Origin: Candidula unifasciata
Lineage: Eukaryota; Mollusca; Gastropoda; Stylommatophora; Geomitridae
DNA: 64,000 bases
Direction of reading: 5' to 3'
Assembly (NCBI GenBank): GCA_905116865.2
Contig: CAJHNH020000700.1
Location: forward strand, 194,501-258,500
The notes under the pieces are model-generated. The model was not told the DNA's origin. It was given only the letters and a program-made list of their open reading frames with translations, and did not search any database. Both the position numbers and the translations under genes were made by a program. Position 1 is the stretch's first letter. Each line of letters starts with the position of its first letter. Positions 12,940 through 25,666 of the stretch are shown here, one piece after another.

Positions 12940-13430
12940 AAGATATCTACGAGACATGACAGGAAAATAACCTGCCAGCTAAATAAACTCACAGAAAACA
13001 ATCAAACCGTTCTCCAGTGGATCCCGGCCCACTGCGGAAAAATGAGTCGGTGGACAGTCTTGCAAAGAATGGAACAAAGGAGAAATAACAGATGCACTTA
13101 TTGCCACTAGCAGACATAAAATCGCGTATCAAGAGGAAATACACGGAACTGTGGAGAGAACAGACTAACAACAAACACCCACAAGACCCGATCAGCAGAC
13201 TTAAAAAAAGAAGAAACAATTCCGTGTAAGAACAGAAGGAAGACATTCTGCAGGCTTGTCCCCTTATACTTGCAACTGTGAAAGAAACCTGTCCTCAGAA
13301 GCAAAGTGTGTAGAGCAAGCTATGGGGAACCAAGGAATACCTGCAACTGACACGCAAGTACATAGAGGCACCTGACGGTCTCACCTGAGCATCCTCTACA
13401 AGACATAACTCTCCAGTCACGAATATAAGA
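12940..13430 (+). mobile_element. LINE fragment with RNase H-like motif
   Basis: Reads TENNQTVLQWIPAHCG, the RNase H 'LQW(I/V)P.H.G' motif, then after a frameshift SVDSLAKNGTKE. It continues as broken frames. A dead retrotransposon piece. Confidence 0.6.
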
Positions 13431-13439
13431 TTTGCTAAT

Positions 13440-13690
13440 CTCTCGGCGTCTGTCGCTTAGTTGCGAACGCGCGTTGTATTGCCGGGGTGCCAGGTTCGAT
13501 CCCAGCGCGGGCCTTGCGCCTTGTTGTGGTCTCGACAGTGGTCTCGACAGTGGTATAGCGACGCCGACCGTACAAAAGGTAATGGAAAACTACTATACGT
13601 AAATCTGCCTAGAATAACCACACCAGAAAAAAAAAAAAATGTGCTGGGGTTGGTTCTTCAACGTCTTGTAAAAGATACGCAACTAGCAAA
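13440..13690 (+). mobile_element. tRNA-derived SINE, family C, best copy
   Basis: The A-box-like cgcttagttgcg and a good B box (aggttcgatccc) are followed by a short direct repeat (gtggtctcgaca twice), gccgaccgt, an A run, and a tail gatacgcaac. It looks like a tRNA-headed SINE, not a functional tRNA, because no acceptor stem closes. Confidence 0.75.
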
Positions 13691-13845
13691 AATCTCGTAG
13701 CAGCAGCAGGTGTCGCATTAGTCCAAAGATTGTAATTTTGTGACATCGGATTTAACAAACAGACTGCTAGTTAGATATTTTTGCTTAATGGTTTAGATGT
13801 CAAGTAGGACGTGAAACAATTTCCCGTTTTGGTGAGCGGCGGTGT

Positions 13846-14063
13846 TCGTTTTTGTTTGAGTATCTAGAAGCCATGAGTTGTTAACCCTTAGGCTCGGTAT
13901 TATGGATATCGCAACCTTTCGGCCTTGATTCCATTGTAAATACCGCAAATCTGGGAGAAATGTGGCTTTTCTGCCTACCCCCGGGAGTGAACCCGGACCA
14001 CAAGGAGTTCGTCACCCGGTCACCGCGCAATCCGGTTTAGCCAACTACGCTAGAGAGCCGGGC
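13846..14063 (-). mobile_element. Full-length tRNA-derived SINE, family G, with 12-bp target duplication
   Basis: Flanked by the direct repeat gagcggcggtgt at 13834-13845 and 14064-14075. Read on the minus strand: head ctctctagcgtagttggcta (A box), ggttcactccc (B box), a body with gccgaaaggttgcgata, and an end tactcaaacaaaaacg. Length 218 bp. A second copy at 33657-33882 sits in DNAJC11 intron 2. Confidence 0.85.
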
Positions 14064-15065
14064 GAGCGGCGGTGTAAAGGGGTTCAGGAGCATTGCCACG
14101 CTAGACCTTCAGGCTAGGGCCTTTCATTTGGGGAGGGGGGGGCGGGTGTCTATGCTAGCAGTGGGAAAAAATTAACAAGAAAAAGAAGAAACCGAATAAA
14201 AGAAGAAGACTAAGAAAATGTGGAAGAAGCGAAGCTTTAGTGAGAAACAGTGGCCCTGGGTAAAGTACAAGAGCTGAGAACCACTGTGTTAAAAAAAGTC
14301 AGATAGCTGGCACAATCACAACACAGACGGTGAACAGAGGAGACAACCTATGAGAAAGCTTCAACAACAGTTTCGGGAATGCTGATTATGCGGACGTCAT
14401 ATCTTTGAATAATTCACCTGTAACATTCGGGGAAATCCAAGTACAGGTCCGATACTAGTCAACTATATTTTTTCTTTCTCTGTATTCACAGAATAGGCAT
14501 TGAGTCTATCCCCCCCCCCCCGCCCTTTTTTCCCCAACCAGGGCCGCGGAACACACATGTAAAGTTGACTATATGAAATGTCAAAGATAGAGAATGATTT
14601 AAAATGTCAAAGACGACAGAGAATGACACGTTGTTTCGACGGCTCTATATCGATAGTAGCATGGGTATATAGCACCTGCAACTGCAGCAGTAGTAGCAGC
14701 AGCAGACAGAGAAGACAAAGGGGAGGAACATGACGAGGAGGAAAAGAAAGAGATAACCTATGAGATGGCAAGAAAATAACGTTGGGACTGCAGTATAACA
14801 TCATCATCACATTGATGTGCCATTATATGCCACACAGAGCTCACGTGTCTATTCCCCATTCAATCTGTCCTGTGCAATCCTTTCGAGTAAATACTAATAT
14901 ACTATTTTAAACTTCATCGGTAACAATAACAGAAACCCAAGTTATATAGGGTCTACTTTATCAATTGTCCAGTAGGCTTACCACTGTAAAACACTTGCTA
15001 TAAGCAAATAAATGGGGGTGTTTACGGCATAACATCCATACTAAGTTGGCCTACTGTCTTCCTGT
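14064..15065. other. No gene; LINE 3' end remnant on the minus strand
   Basis: About 14770-14880 is the reverse of the (ATG)n-tailed LINE terminus (gtggcatataatggcac in reverse). A C run lies near 14511. No coding pattern. Confidence 0.4.
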
Positions 15066-15345
15066 TTTTAGCGTTCCCCAACTGTAAATTCTAGCAGAAA
15101 GTTCTGATTGTATGTCCACTTCTAGACTTTAGTTTTGTTTCAGAACCTGAGTTCTGCATACACATACGCTTTACAGATCTGGCTCACTTGAGTGCAGACT
15201 GTTGGTTTGTTACCTTTTAGACTGATGCAATCTGACTTTAAAGGAAACACACCTAATTAGTCCCCTCCTATGACTAGCCTTTTCAGAAGGGCAGTGTGTC
15301 AAATTTGTGTTCTCCTAGAATGAGCCCTGGAACCTAAAAGAGGAG
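15066..15345 (+). mobile_element. SINE-like repeat V, forward copy
   Basis: Carries the family words aactgtaaattctagcagaa, cttctagactttag, tttacagatctggctc, gcagactgttggtttg and ctaattagtc. It is followed at 15660-15940 by two partial related units sharing cagctaggctgc.ata. Confidence 0.65.
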
Positions 15346-16540
15346 TTTTCAGCAAATAAATGGTGGTGTTTTAGAGTATGGCGCCCATACTAAATCTGCC
15401 TACTGCCATACTGCAGCACGTCTTTTGCAGGCAGTTCTCTCATCATAGTGCACCAAGAACATCCTAGACCATTCGCAAGTTAATATGTCCCCAGCGTTTC
15501 CATTCCATGGGTGTCTTAAACTCTTTCGGTACAAGACCATAAATCAACGCAGGATGCATTCTTAAACCAAAAGAGTTAACATCCTGTGCCCACCATCATG
15601 CTAGTCTACTCCTGCCTCACCTTCCAAGAACCAGGCTCATTTTTCTTCTTCTGCATTCATCCTTCAAATGGAGTTGGCAGGTTGTGCTGCAGTTCACAGC
15701 TAGGCTGCGATACCCATGCCTTCTGGCCTAACAAATTCATTTTAAAGAAATACTTAAAGGGGGCTGGCATACTGTGTTGTGGTTCCCAGCTAGGCTGCAA
15801 TATCTATGCCTTCTGGCCTAAGACATCCAGTTTAAGGAAATAATTATATGCCCTTTACTACATGCTTGTTAAGAGGCAGTTGGGACTATTCACATACCCC
15901 TTCCCCCCCAACCACTGGAGCCCGGGAACCTATTACGGAATCCATGTCTCTAGTCAGTGTCCTCTGTAGCCACTATTATAATTAATATGAGCAAAGTACA
16001 GTGGTAACTCGGCATTCAAACATAATCCATTTCAAGACGGCCATACATTCCAAATTGTTTAAGTTCCAAGACACATTTTCCAACTGAAAAGAATAGAAAC
16101 TAAAATAATCTGTTCCAGGGTCCAACAAATTCAAGCTGCACATCCTTGCACACTGATCGTTCCTTGTCTCTTAGGCAAATGCATGTTGACATTGAAGGAT
16201 ACATGCCTAATTAGACGCCTCCGCCAACACGCTTGTTATGGGGTAGTGAGTCTACTCTTTACCTTTATTCTCCAAAATGGATTGCCAGAACGAACTGGAC
16301 AGTTTTTAGCAAATAAATGGTGGTGTATATAACGGCTATACTAAGTTTGTCATATGACAAGATAGTTTTCTCCTTATAATACACAAGTAAGATTCTTGAC
16401 TGTTCACCAGTTAACCTGTATCCAGCATTTCTATACCATGGGTTCTTTAACTCTTTCGGTACCAGCTGACAGTCAAATCAGATGGGGGAAGTGAGTCTAC
16501 TCCTTTTCTATCCATTTAAATTAAGCCCCAAAACCCACAT
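15346..16540. other. Repeat V relatives; no gene
   Basis: Contains repeated partial units (agcaaataaatggtggtgt near 15350 and 16310; cagctaggctgc near 15700 and 15790). Near 15998-16100 a cagtggtaactcggcattca block resembles the end of an old DNA transposon, but no partner end was found. Confidence 0.4.
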
Positions 16541-16840
16541 TCAAAACATCCATACATAAAAATAAACTAGGCAAATACTCCCCGTGTGAGTTCCCGAGCC
16601 CCACTGTGGATAAAATAAGAATAGACCCACTACCTCTCCAACATGCATGTCATAGGAGTCAACTAACTGGGAGATTCTTTTGAAGTCTGACTGCATCAGC
16701 CCAAGTGGCACGGAACAACCAACTGCAAACAAATAAGCCAGCAGAACAGATGTACACACAAAACTCACGCACTGGCACAAAGCCAAGGTCCAAATGGATG
16801 AACAACCAGGACTTTTTACTGGAGCTTACACCCAGTAAAC
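16541..16840 (-). mobile_element. SINE-like repeat V, reverse copy
   Basis: Reverse copy that is nearly full length (ggacttt..actggagcttaca near 16807 marks its 5' end). Short ORFs on both strands here are shadows of the repeat. Confidence 0.6.
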
Positions 16841-19121
16841 AAAGAAGAAGGAGAAGAACAAAAACAACAACCAACACCACACAGCATCCACTACAAGAAG
16901 TATGTCCTCCACCCCTGACGTTTTACATCCAGCCCCACTCCCAGATCAAGTGCGCTCATCAACTGTTTGTGATTCACAAACAGCCAAGGTGACATCCCGG
17001 TAGCCATCATGACAGCCGAACTGTCATCAGTTTCTACAATGTAGTTTTGGGGCAACGTGCAGTCACAGTGGCGGAGGGAATCTAGGGTTTAGTGGTGCCT
17101 ACTCAAGCAAAATGCAAATGAGTTTTCTGGGGTGCACAAGTGGCCTAAGCCTTGTTAAAGTGCTTAAAAATAGTGGCTATCCTAAGTGCGGGGTCAGTAA
17201 TTCTTCACCATAAGAAAACTTCAAAGGGGAGCATTCACAGCAGAGGTCCACCGTCATCAGTAGAAAGATCCTTCATCGACTATTGTTTTGGCCCATTACT
17301 TCCTATACAATCTCGGAAGGTGGGCCCGACCTGGGTTATGACTCCAGGCCTCGATCTTCCCCTGCTGCACTTTAGCAGATTCAACAGGGACAAGACAATA
17401 TGGTAACTTTGTAACAGGTGCTGTGAGATTTGGTGTCACTGCGGTAGTGAATTAAATCAGATGACAACATTCACTACAAGAGTAACAAGCTTATGACTGG
17501 TACAACAGACAATTGTAAAAAAAAATATATCTTAATCCAACATGCCAAATAAGATTACTTATCTATCATTACAAAATCTACAGAGGTGCCTAACACCGAA
17601 AAATGAAGCAGAAGCAATATATGTTGCAACTGCTTCCATCATCAATTAGCTGCAATTCTAATAGTGGAATTTTTGTGTTGGCATTTCTGACAGCTATTTT
17701 ATGCACTCAATATGTGTGTACACTATTGATTTTGCCAAAATTTTAGTCTGTTTCAACTCTGTTACAAGAAAAATCTCTGCAAGGGTTGTGGGGCCGTATT
17801 CTAGGGAGGGAAAAAGAACAGACCCACTGCCTCCCTAACCTGGTTAATTAGGGGAGTTTCCTTTCAAGTCATCTATCTGCCTGACTAGTGATAAACCATC
17901 AGTCTGCACATTACTCCCCCCCCCCCAAGATGTAAAACAGATCTGCACACTCTGTGGTTTAGAGTTTAGTCAAAAACGTCTGACAATGAAATCCACAATA
18001 TTTACATGGGGGAAGGGGGGACAATTCCTAAGATGCGCATTTTGGAAAAGATCATCTTTGTGGCTTTTTGAGTTTGACAGATAAGTCATAATGTATCAAA
18101 GGTTCAAGGTGCAAAATGGCAAACAGACACTGAATTTGCAGAACTTTATTCTACAGTTAAGCAGAGCTCTCATTCTGAATTATTTCAGCTAAAAAAAAAA
18201 TTTGCAAGACTGTTGGCAGAAAGAAGATTTTTGTTGTTGATGCTTTTTTTGTCCCAACCTACTGCCACATGATGATGATGTACAACAAAATTAAGAATTT
18301 TTTTAAAAAATTCTTGGAGATTGTTCTCCGTTTAATTTGGTGCAAAAATGCACAATATTATAAGTTTATGTTAAACAGCTGTGAAGCGACCTACTAAGGA
18401 TTGGTAAGTGCCTGCTGTGCATACTCCAATTGTGAAGTTCTTATGTCCGATGAACCAACAGTCCATTTGTCACTCTGGTTGTGCAGGTAGGCGCTTAATT
18501 TTCTACTGCAGCGATGATATATCACCATTACCTCAGTACCTCTTGCAATCACCACAACATCTTGTCCAATCAGCGCAGCAGGGGCAGGAGATGTCTGAGG
18601 CCTCGGAGTTATGACCAACCCCCACCCCCCCCCCCCCCCCCCCACCAGATTGTCAAGGGGACAAACGGGACAAAACAACTGTTGAAGGATCCGCAGGCTC
18701 CTGCTATGCATGTTCCCACTGTAGAGTTCTTATTATTATTATTAAAGCTGTGGCATTTCTAGTACTCACTAAAATGATCTGGGAAAATGCAAGGGTTAAT
18801 GGGATTGGTAGTCATGGGGTTAGGCAGCCATTTGCATCCTGTATGAACCTTTTAGGTCTAGGCTTACTGTTGTACACGCTTCAACAGTTTCACAGTTCTG
18901 TGTCATATGTTCAAACAGTTGTAGTTTAAGCCATACTAGCATTATACAGGTATACGTTAGTTTGCATGCATAGCCATTTTGTAAACAAGCGCAAGCATGC
19001 AGAAAATGGCTGCAGGGCAAAGAAAGAAGATACTCCAATCAACTCCTACAGGGTAGGTGAGCATGGAGACAAAGAGAGGGCTGCTACATTAGAGATGGAG
19101 CATCAATGGATCAGACCAATG
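16841..19121. other. No gene recognised; repeats and C runs
   Basis: Pieces of repeat V (17790-17935), the dispersed repeat of 440-700 (17615-17730), a duplicated block near 18405-18430 and 18690-18730 (cctgctgtgcatactcc against cctgctatgcatgttcc), and a C run near 18622. No supported exon. Confidence 0.4.
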
Positions 19122-19129
19122 TGCTAGGA

Positions 19130-19287
19130 CAGTGGTTCTCAACCTTCCTAATGCTGTGACCCTTCAATACAGTTCTTTATGTTGTGGTGACTCCCAGCCA
19201 TAAAATTATTTTTATTGCTACTACATAACTTCAGTGAATATGTGTTTTTAGATGGTCTTGAGGCGACCCCTAGGTTGACAACCACTG
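19130..19287. mobile_element. SPIN-like non-autonomous hAT element, 158 bp
   Basis: Terminal inverted repeats cagtggttctcaacct and aggttgacaaccactg enclose the typical SPIN body (aatgctgtgacccttcaata, atgttgtggtgactcccagc, ataaaattatttttattgct and, near the right end, atgtgtttttagatggtctt). The flanks are tgctagga (19122-19129) and tactagga (19288-19295), an 8-bp target duplication with one change, of the nnnTAnnn type used by Buster-clade hATs. Assignment to SPIN rests on remembered consensus. Confidence 0.88.
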
Positions 19288-19295
19288 TACTAGGA

Positions 19296-20829
19296 TGTTG
19301 ATATGGACAGCAAGTAACAGGTGACAGATTTCACAAAACCTCACAAAGCAATCCTAGAATGTGTTTGCTATTTGTAAGTTTACTAGCCAATTTCTTCTTC
19401 TTTTATGCTCCACTTAAAAGAGTGGTTGGTACACTGTAGTTTACAGCTAGTCTGTGATATCTGCACCTTTCAACCCAACAACCCATCCGATTTCAGCACA
19501 CCTTTGATTAATCATCTTTTGTGGTATGTTTTAAACAAACAAAAAAGGGGGGGATGCATGTATTTATTCTCCACTTTACCGCAATTAGACCCTGAAACCC
19601 ACACAGAAAGAGGTGATGTCAACCAAGCTAAAATTATGTTACATGTTAGATGCATACCCTGCACAAACAGCCCCAGCATCTGCTGACTATTTGTGATTTT
19701 ACTGGACAATTTTATGTTCAGTAGTTTGAAAGTTTTCTGAATGGGAAGACATTCATTCAAATCTTACTTTAGTGGCACAAGCGGAAAAGACAGACTTAAA
19801 AAAACATTGGAAGACTCAAGAAAACGTGACACAATTTTGTAACATAACCAGGCACCAAAATTTGACAGCAACGGAAACTTTACCAGCATAAATCCTGATT
19901 AAGATGGGTGGCAAAGAAAGAAAATCAAGGTAGGACTTAAAAGGCTAAAAGGTTAAAGTCGAGAGGCTCAATTTCATTGCACCGGGTTTTATCCCACATG
20001 GCTCGGTCTCTCTCCACAGAATGGTTAGTCCCCTGCCAAAAGCGCCACATAAAACATGAACTCTGTAGCTCTGGAGACGATCCCTGGGGATCTCTGTCAA
20101 AACTGCACTTGTGAATTGAAGAGTGCAACCGCGAAACAAACCCATGACTTTCAGAGAGTGAGGCAAATGGCTTGACCACTTCGCCAAGGAGACTCCCAGA
20201 AGGCAGGACTTATTAACCTCAAAGATGAATATAAGACACATCTCACAAACTACAGACCAATCAAAACTGAGGCTTATTAAGAACCATGCTGAGCCAAAAA
20301 GAAAACTGCTGATAGAGAAATTTGGCGATCTTTCTGGCTAATCCCTACACTCCATAGTAGACGAGGATTTACTAAGAATGTAAATAAGTTTATTCCACCA
20401 AAAAGGACTTTGTGCTGAATAAAACTAGGGAGCTATAGTAGAGCAGTGTCTAGTACGCTTACCTGTTAGCCTGAGCTAAAACACATGAAGAATTAATCAG
20501 AGACGCTATCAAATAATATAAAGAAGACATGCAACGGGGGATATAAAGAAATTAGTTTTATGTAGGGAAAAATACTAGGCAAGAAAAACAGAGAAAGACA
20601 GTGGATGGAAGAGATAAAATTATAAAACGATCTGGTAAAAAACTGATATTTCCACTGCTTCCTTAGGGCAGAATAAGGAACGCAATAATTTCCTTCAATG
20701 GGCCCCAGAATAGCAGTGGATGTAACATTCTGTAAGAGTATGGGGAAATCGGTTACTAGGCGGTCTTAATCTTTTGGCCACTGCTGTATGTATAGAAAGC
20801 TTAAGCAGATGAGCAATAGATACACTTTT
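19296..20829. other. No gene recognised; repeat fragments
   Basis: A relative of repeat V lies at about 19415-19620. A reverse tRNA-headed SINE may lie near 20090-20210 (minus strand tggcgaagtggtcaagcca). A likely old LINE tail runs through 20280-20650. No exon supported. Confidence 0.35.
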
Positions 20830-20990
20830 CTTCAACCGGTGGGCTCTGGGAAAAGTCCAGATGGGCTGCCTAAATTGTCTGCCTAATCATGTGAGTGAGT
20901 GATGTGGCCAACATCACGCCAGCCACCTTTACTTCTCATGACTTTACGTGGTACCTTTTAAGGCTGTGGTGAGTGAGCAAAATAATAATA
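20830..20990 (-). mobile_element. tRNA-derived SINE, family A, reverse partial copy
   Basis: Reverse complement of the family A body (aacatcacgccagccacctt, then ggtaccttttaaggctg). The head is missing. Confidence 0.55.
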
Positions 20991-21189
20991 TCAAAGCAGT
21001 GTTTCCCTGATGTGAATTTAAACAAAGAAGACACAAACAATAGACTGCACAATTTATTGCCTGGCAAATTTCACTGTATCTCGTCAGGTGCATACTACAG
21101 TAACAATTGATTAAAATGAAGCAAATAGCTGAATCCTAGAAACTGACACACAAATTCGAGTACATTCTGAACTCTCTGTTTCACCAAGG

Positions 21190-22310
21190 TAACCGTAAGG
21201 TAACGACCATTTCTTTCTACCTAGAGAGTTCTGGTTTCAACCGGCTGATCGCTGAAGCTTCCCCATATCGGAGTGAGACAAGACCTCTTGCTCCTACCTC
21301 GACAGCGAATATTTTTACTGCATACGCTTCATCTCTCCTCAGATCAGCCGCGAGGTCACTGTATTTTTCGAGCTCATACATTTGTTCATTAGCAACTCAT
21401 ACGGCATGGTCAGCTCGATCAGGATGAGCTGACGTTTTTCCGCAGAGTGTAGGACTGTGTGTTCTAGATACCCAGGAATGTCACCTTTTTGCACCGTTGT
21501 GTCTATGTACGTATTATCCATCAAGTACTGTGTCAACCTGCGCACTATAACCAAGAAGAATATCTTTTCCCCGACACTTAACAACGAAATGGGTCTGAAT
21601 TGGGATAGGTTGGCGGAGTCTTTCTCCTTTGGGAGGTACACTCCGTTGGCTCGCTGCCACTCCGTACATATGTGCTTTCGACTCCACGCTAATCTTAGCA
21701 AGCGGTGAAGCTTTTGAGACAGCGCTTGTACACGACATACGGAACACCACTATGTCCTGGGGCAGTTTTGCCGCTAGCTTTTTTTACAACATCTTCTACT
21801 TCGGGCATCGTCTTAAATTTCCCCTTCGGCAACTCTGGCCGCAGCAGGCCGCTTGTGATCTATGGATCGTCAGAAAGAGGTTCCTTCATTGTCCTGTCTG
21901 AGTACATCCTCTGTAGATGCGACTCTATCTCCTCTTTACTGACTACCAGAGTCCGAGACTTTGGTTGCTCAAACAAGCCTCGGACAAACTGAAATGGGTC
22001 CCTAAAGAGCTTTGCTCTTTCCCTTTTGGTTCTCCATCTGTTTGTACAGAAACGCTCAGCGCGACAGAGGGCACTGTGCCTGGCTCTCAGGTGATTCCAG
22101 ATCTCATACAGCCCCTCCCGCTCGCTGCCCGTAGTGGCTCTGAACCGTCTTCTGAGTGTATTCATGTCAGCTCTGCACTGTTCAATCTCTCTCTGCCTCC
22201 TGCTTTTCCCTTGCGTGGCGCGAGGCTGCTCCTTTTCGACTGTCCTGAACTTGCCGGCACAGTGAGTATAAATTATGTCTCTGAATCTCATCAACTTGTC
22301 ACCTAGCTTT
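21190..22310 (-). mobile_element. Internally deleted LINE (non-LTR retrotransposon)
   Basis: Minus strand order: coiled basic N-part (22294-21860); a linker; RT fingers motif PKEKDSANLSQFRPISLL near 21620; RRLTQYLMDNTYIDTTVQKG; then an abrupt jump to IELTMPYE near 21400 and a C-terminal domain with AVKIFAVEVGARGLVS near 21280. The palm with the YxDD motif is missing and several frame breaks exist. It is dead, lies downstream of espin exon 4 on the same strand, and is possibly in an intron. Confidence 0.85.
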
Positions 22311-22544
22311 TAGTTCTTTCATTCATTATTAACCGTCTCAACCAGATTACCTTCCTATCCCCCCCCCCCCCCCCCCCCCCCCCAACGGTGCCCTAGATGT
22401 GCACCAATACTTATGTGCTGCAGCAAGAGGTGGACAAACAACCAGGACTTTCTGCTAGTGTTTACAGTCGGTGAATGTGCAGAAGAAGTAGAAGAAGAAG
22501 AATGAGATGAAGAAGAAGAAGAAGAAAAAAAAAAAAAGCCTTAC

Positions 22545-22730
22545 TTGTAGTTCTCCCATTTCTGCTGCACTGTGCAAGGGGCTGCCTCCTAAGTTATCCA
22601 GAGTGACTTTTGCTCCTCCTTCCTTGAGTAGCCACCTCACAATATCAGCATGTCCTCTACCGGCTGCAAAATGGAGGGGTGTGGAGCCATCAAAGTCTCT
22701 GTCATTTGGATTACTCTTATCTACTGTAAC
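22545..22730 (-). CDS. ESPN: Espin-like exon 4 (ankyrin repeats 7-8)
   Basis: This is 62 codons, phase 0 on both sides, acceptor TTTTACAG, donor GTAAGG. It encodes STPLHFAAGRGHADIVRWLL and GGSPLHSAAEMGEL. The donor is followed by a purine run of about 40 bases. This is the last exon I can place. Confidence 0.88.
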
Positions 22731-24312
22731 CTGTAAAAATATGACAAAGTCTGTCAAAAACAATATATATATATCTTAGATAGGCATGACAGATAAACAA
22801 GGCAGGCAGGCAGCTAAAAGACGAAAGGTAGGAAAGACTATCTTGTTATACATAATGTATAAAGAGATTTCCGGTCTTATATGGAAGACTAGGAATGACA
22901 GAATGTTAGGCTTCAAAGTTATTTTTGCTTCCGACAGCTCTCTGCTATTGCAGTTTCCACACATGGATTGCAGTCTACGGTTTTGCTGCTTGAGTTTAAT
23001 GCTTGATGCAGCCCTGTGAGCAGTGTATTTCATGTGGCATGCCTTTCATATGTGCAGCAGTTGTCGTAGTATCCAATATGACTGGTGGCCAGTTTATGTG
23101 TTGGCTTGTGAAATACCTTATATTATACCATTATATGTATGTATAGTCAACATGTTGTATCCGACTACTTCCATCAACGACATACTGCATTTCTGGTGGC
23201 GACTGTTGGCTTTGGTGACTCTAGCAACTGCCATTTGCATTTACTGTGTGAGCATATTTTTGGATTATGCCAGGACTTCTGAGGGATATTTAATCTGATT
23301 TGCACTAGCACAGGAACGGAGCAAGTATGGGCTGACCCAACTGCAGTGAAATTGAAACCTCGACTAAGACTCAATAACGTATAATTATTCTTTTCCCATT
23401 GGCTGGTTGTACTGTGGTTTACAGCTAGGCTGCGTTATTTCTCCTTTTTGGCTAATATATCAAATTTCGGTAAACTCTGAATTATTTGCCTTTGATGAAA
23501 TGCTTTTTATGAGACAGTGGGGCTAATAATATTTTCTTTCCCTCGCAAAAATCAAATCGAGTTCTGTAACCCATCAGGAAATACATACAGCCTCTGCAGT
23601 AAATTTTCTCAGTATGAGGCAAGTCTTTGAAAGGCTGCTCCTAATAGCTTTGTGCTGTCAAAGTTCAAATTGTATTCTGATTTCACTGCTCATTCCCCAC
23701 CCCTTCCCTTTTTCGGTGCTGCCTGATGCAGCTGCCTCTCTATATCATAGCATAGCCCAGAATATATAACTCTACGTGTGTGTTTCTGTGTGGAGGCGGT
23801 TGGGCGTGAGTGTTTATAGGGGTGGGTGATTCAAAGTGACACACTTACTCGGACATGTTACACATTAAAGTTGTAAGCGGTAGTAAGAGTTTAGTAGAAC
23901 CAATTTCACATAGCAGCTACACTCACTCCTTGACAAAATGAAACAAAAGAGTTCACAATTTCACCCAAAATGACTGCGCACAATTATTAGTTGTAAATAC
24001 TGTTTTTCTGGCCTTTAGCACCTTAAGTCACAGAAGATTTCAAAAATGCTCCCAAAAGAGGAAAGCAGTCACATAGCAGCTACAAGCACTCCATGACAAA
24101 ATGAAACAAAAGAGTTCAGCAGAACCAATTTCACCTAGAATAACTGTGCATAATTACTGGTTCCAAACACTGTCTTTCTAGCCTTTAATTTTTCAAGCCA
24201 AAAAAGATTTCATAGAATGTTTCTAAAAGAGGAAAGTTCACGTCTCTATATTTCATCCTGAAAAATATTTAACTTTGTATGTGTGTGTATGTGTGTGCGC
24301 ACGAGCATGCAT

Positions 24313-24343
<31 letters not shown>

Positions 24344-25558
24344 GAGGAGGGGGGGTGTGTAAATATAAACATACCAACCATGTGTACATGCTATGCAGTT
24401 GCAACCAGTATTAAAAGCTGTTATACAGGTGGAAGAATTGGCGCCATTCCAATATGAGATGCACGATTTGTGTGTGTATTAAAGCCCCATTTTGGCTGTG
24501 GTTTAAAATAACCTAACGACTGAACAGGGTTTCTGGGACCCGTCTCCGTGTGATCCTCATCCGAATGGTGGCACTTTGTGTTTATCGCTTGGTGTGATGT
24601 CCTGGTGGGTTTGAACATCAGTAAGTTATATAGGTGATGTGGCCACTACCCAAAGACAAATCATAAGTGCACAACTTTTAAAGAAATATATACACTTTAT
24701 AAATTACAACTGGACAAGCTAGATTTCTGTAGTCCATTATCATCATGCAGCAGGTACTTTGCCCATCTTCATGCTGATCAGCCCCTGCAACTCTTTCCCA
24801 GTTCCACACCTTCTGCTACTACTCTGTCAAATCTGCCATCGTAATTTATATGGTCAAAATATTCCAGTTCCTTATATCCACTTTGACCAATTGTAAAAAG
24901 TAAAAAGACATTTATGTGACAGCTGGAATTTATCTGAAAAAGCCTATTACACATCACATGTTTCGTAGAACTGAAATAGTTAAGAGTGAAACAATAACTT
25001 ACAAGCCACTTCACTATGTCCAGGTGTCCCTGCTGAGCAGCTGCATGGAGACAGGACATAGCATCATATGCCTTGACCTTTGTTGCTGCCTTTCGACTTA
25101 TCAAATACTGGAGGATTTCTAGGTGTCCAGCCTGACTGGCTAAATAAATAGGGGCTGCTCCGTTGTTCATCTGCATATTGACCAACCTGTAAAAAATACA
25201 AGATTTTAAACATGCATAGAGTGTGTTTGTGTCTCTCTGTTTCCAGGACAAAATTAAACGTCTGTTTATCTGTGTCATTCTGTCTGCCTGTGCCAGTGTG
25301 TGTGTGTCTGTGTCTGCACATTTGTGGTGTGTAGAGGTGTTTTCATTACTCAGCGCCATATTTTTCTCCGAGCTGACATTTACTGTTGTAAAGAATAAAC
25401 TTTAAAGTTTTCAAGACTCTTCTTACAGTTTACACAAGAAGAATGTCAGCACCACAAACTCCAAACACCACTGAAGATGATCAGAATGTAGGCATACAAG
25501 AATCACATAAACTATTGAAAAAATGTGCGGGTGCGCTCGTGTATGTGGGGTGGGGGGT

Positions 25559-25620
<62 letters not shown>

Positions 25621-25629
25621 TAGAGAGAT

Positions 25630-25666
<37 letters not shown>

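Noticed and set aside
13440..13530. Functional tRNA gene
   Set aside because: Good A- and B-box words exist, but no closed acceptor stem or anticodon arm. The unit recurs as a SINE head.
17152..17406. 84-codon ORF as a small gene
   Set aside because: No splice context, domain or repeat in composition that supports coding. Chance length for this region.
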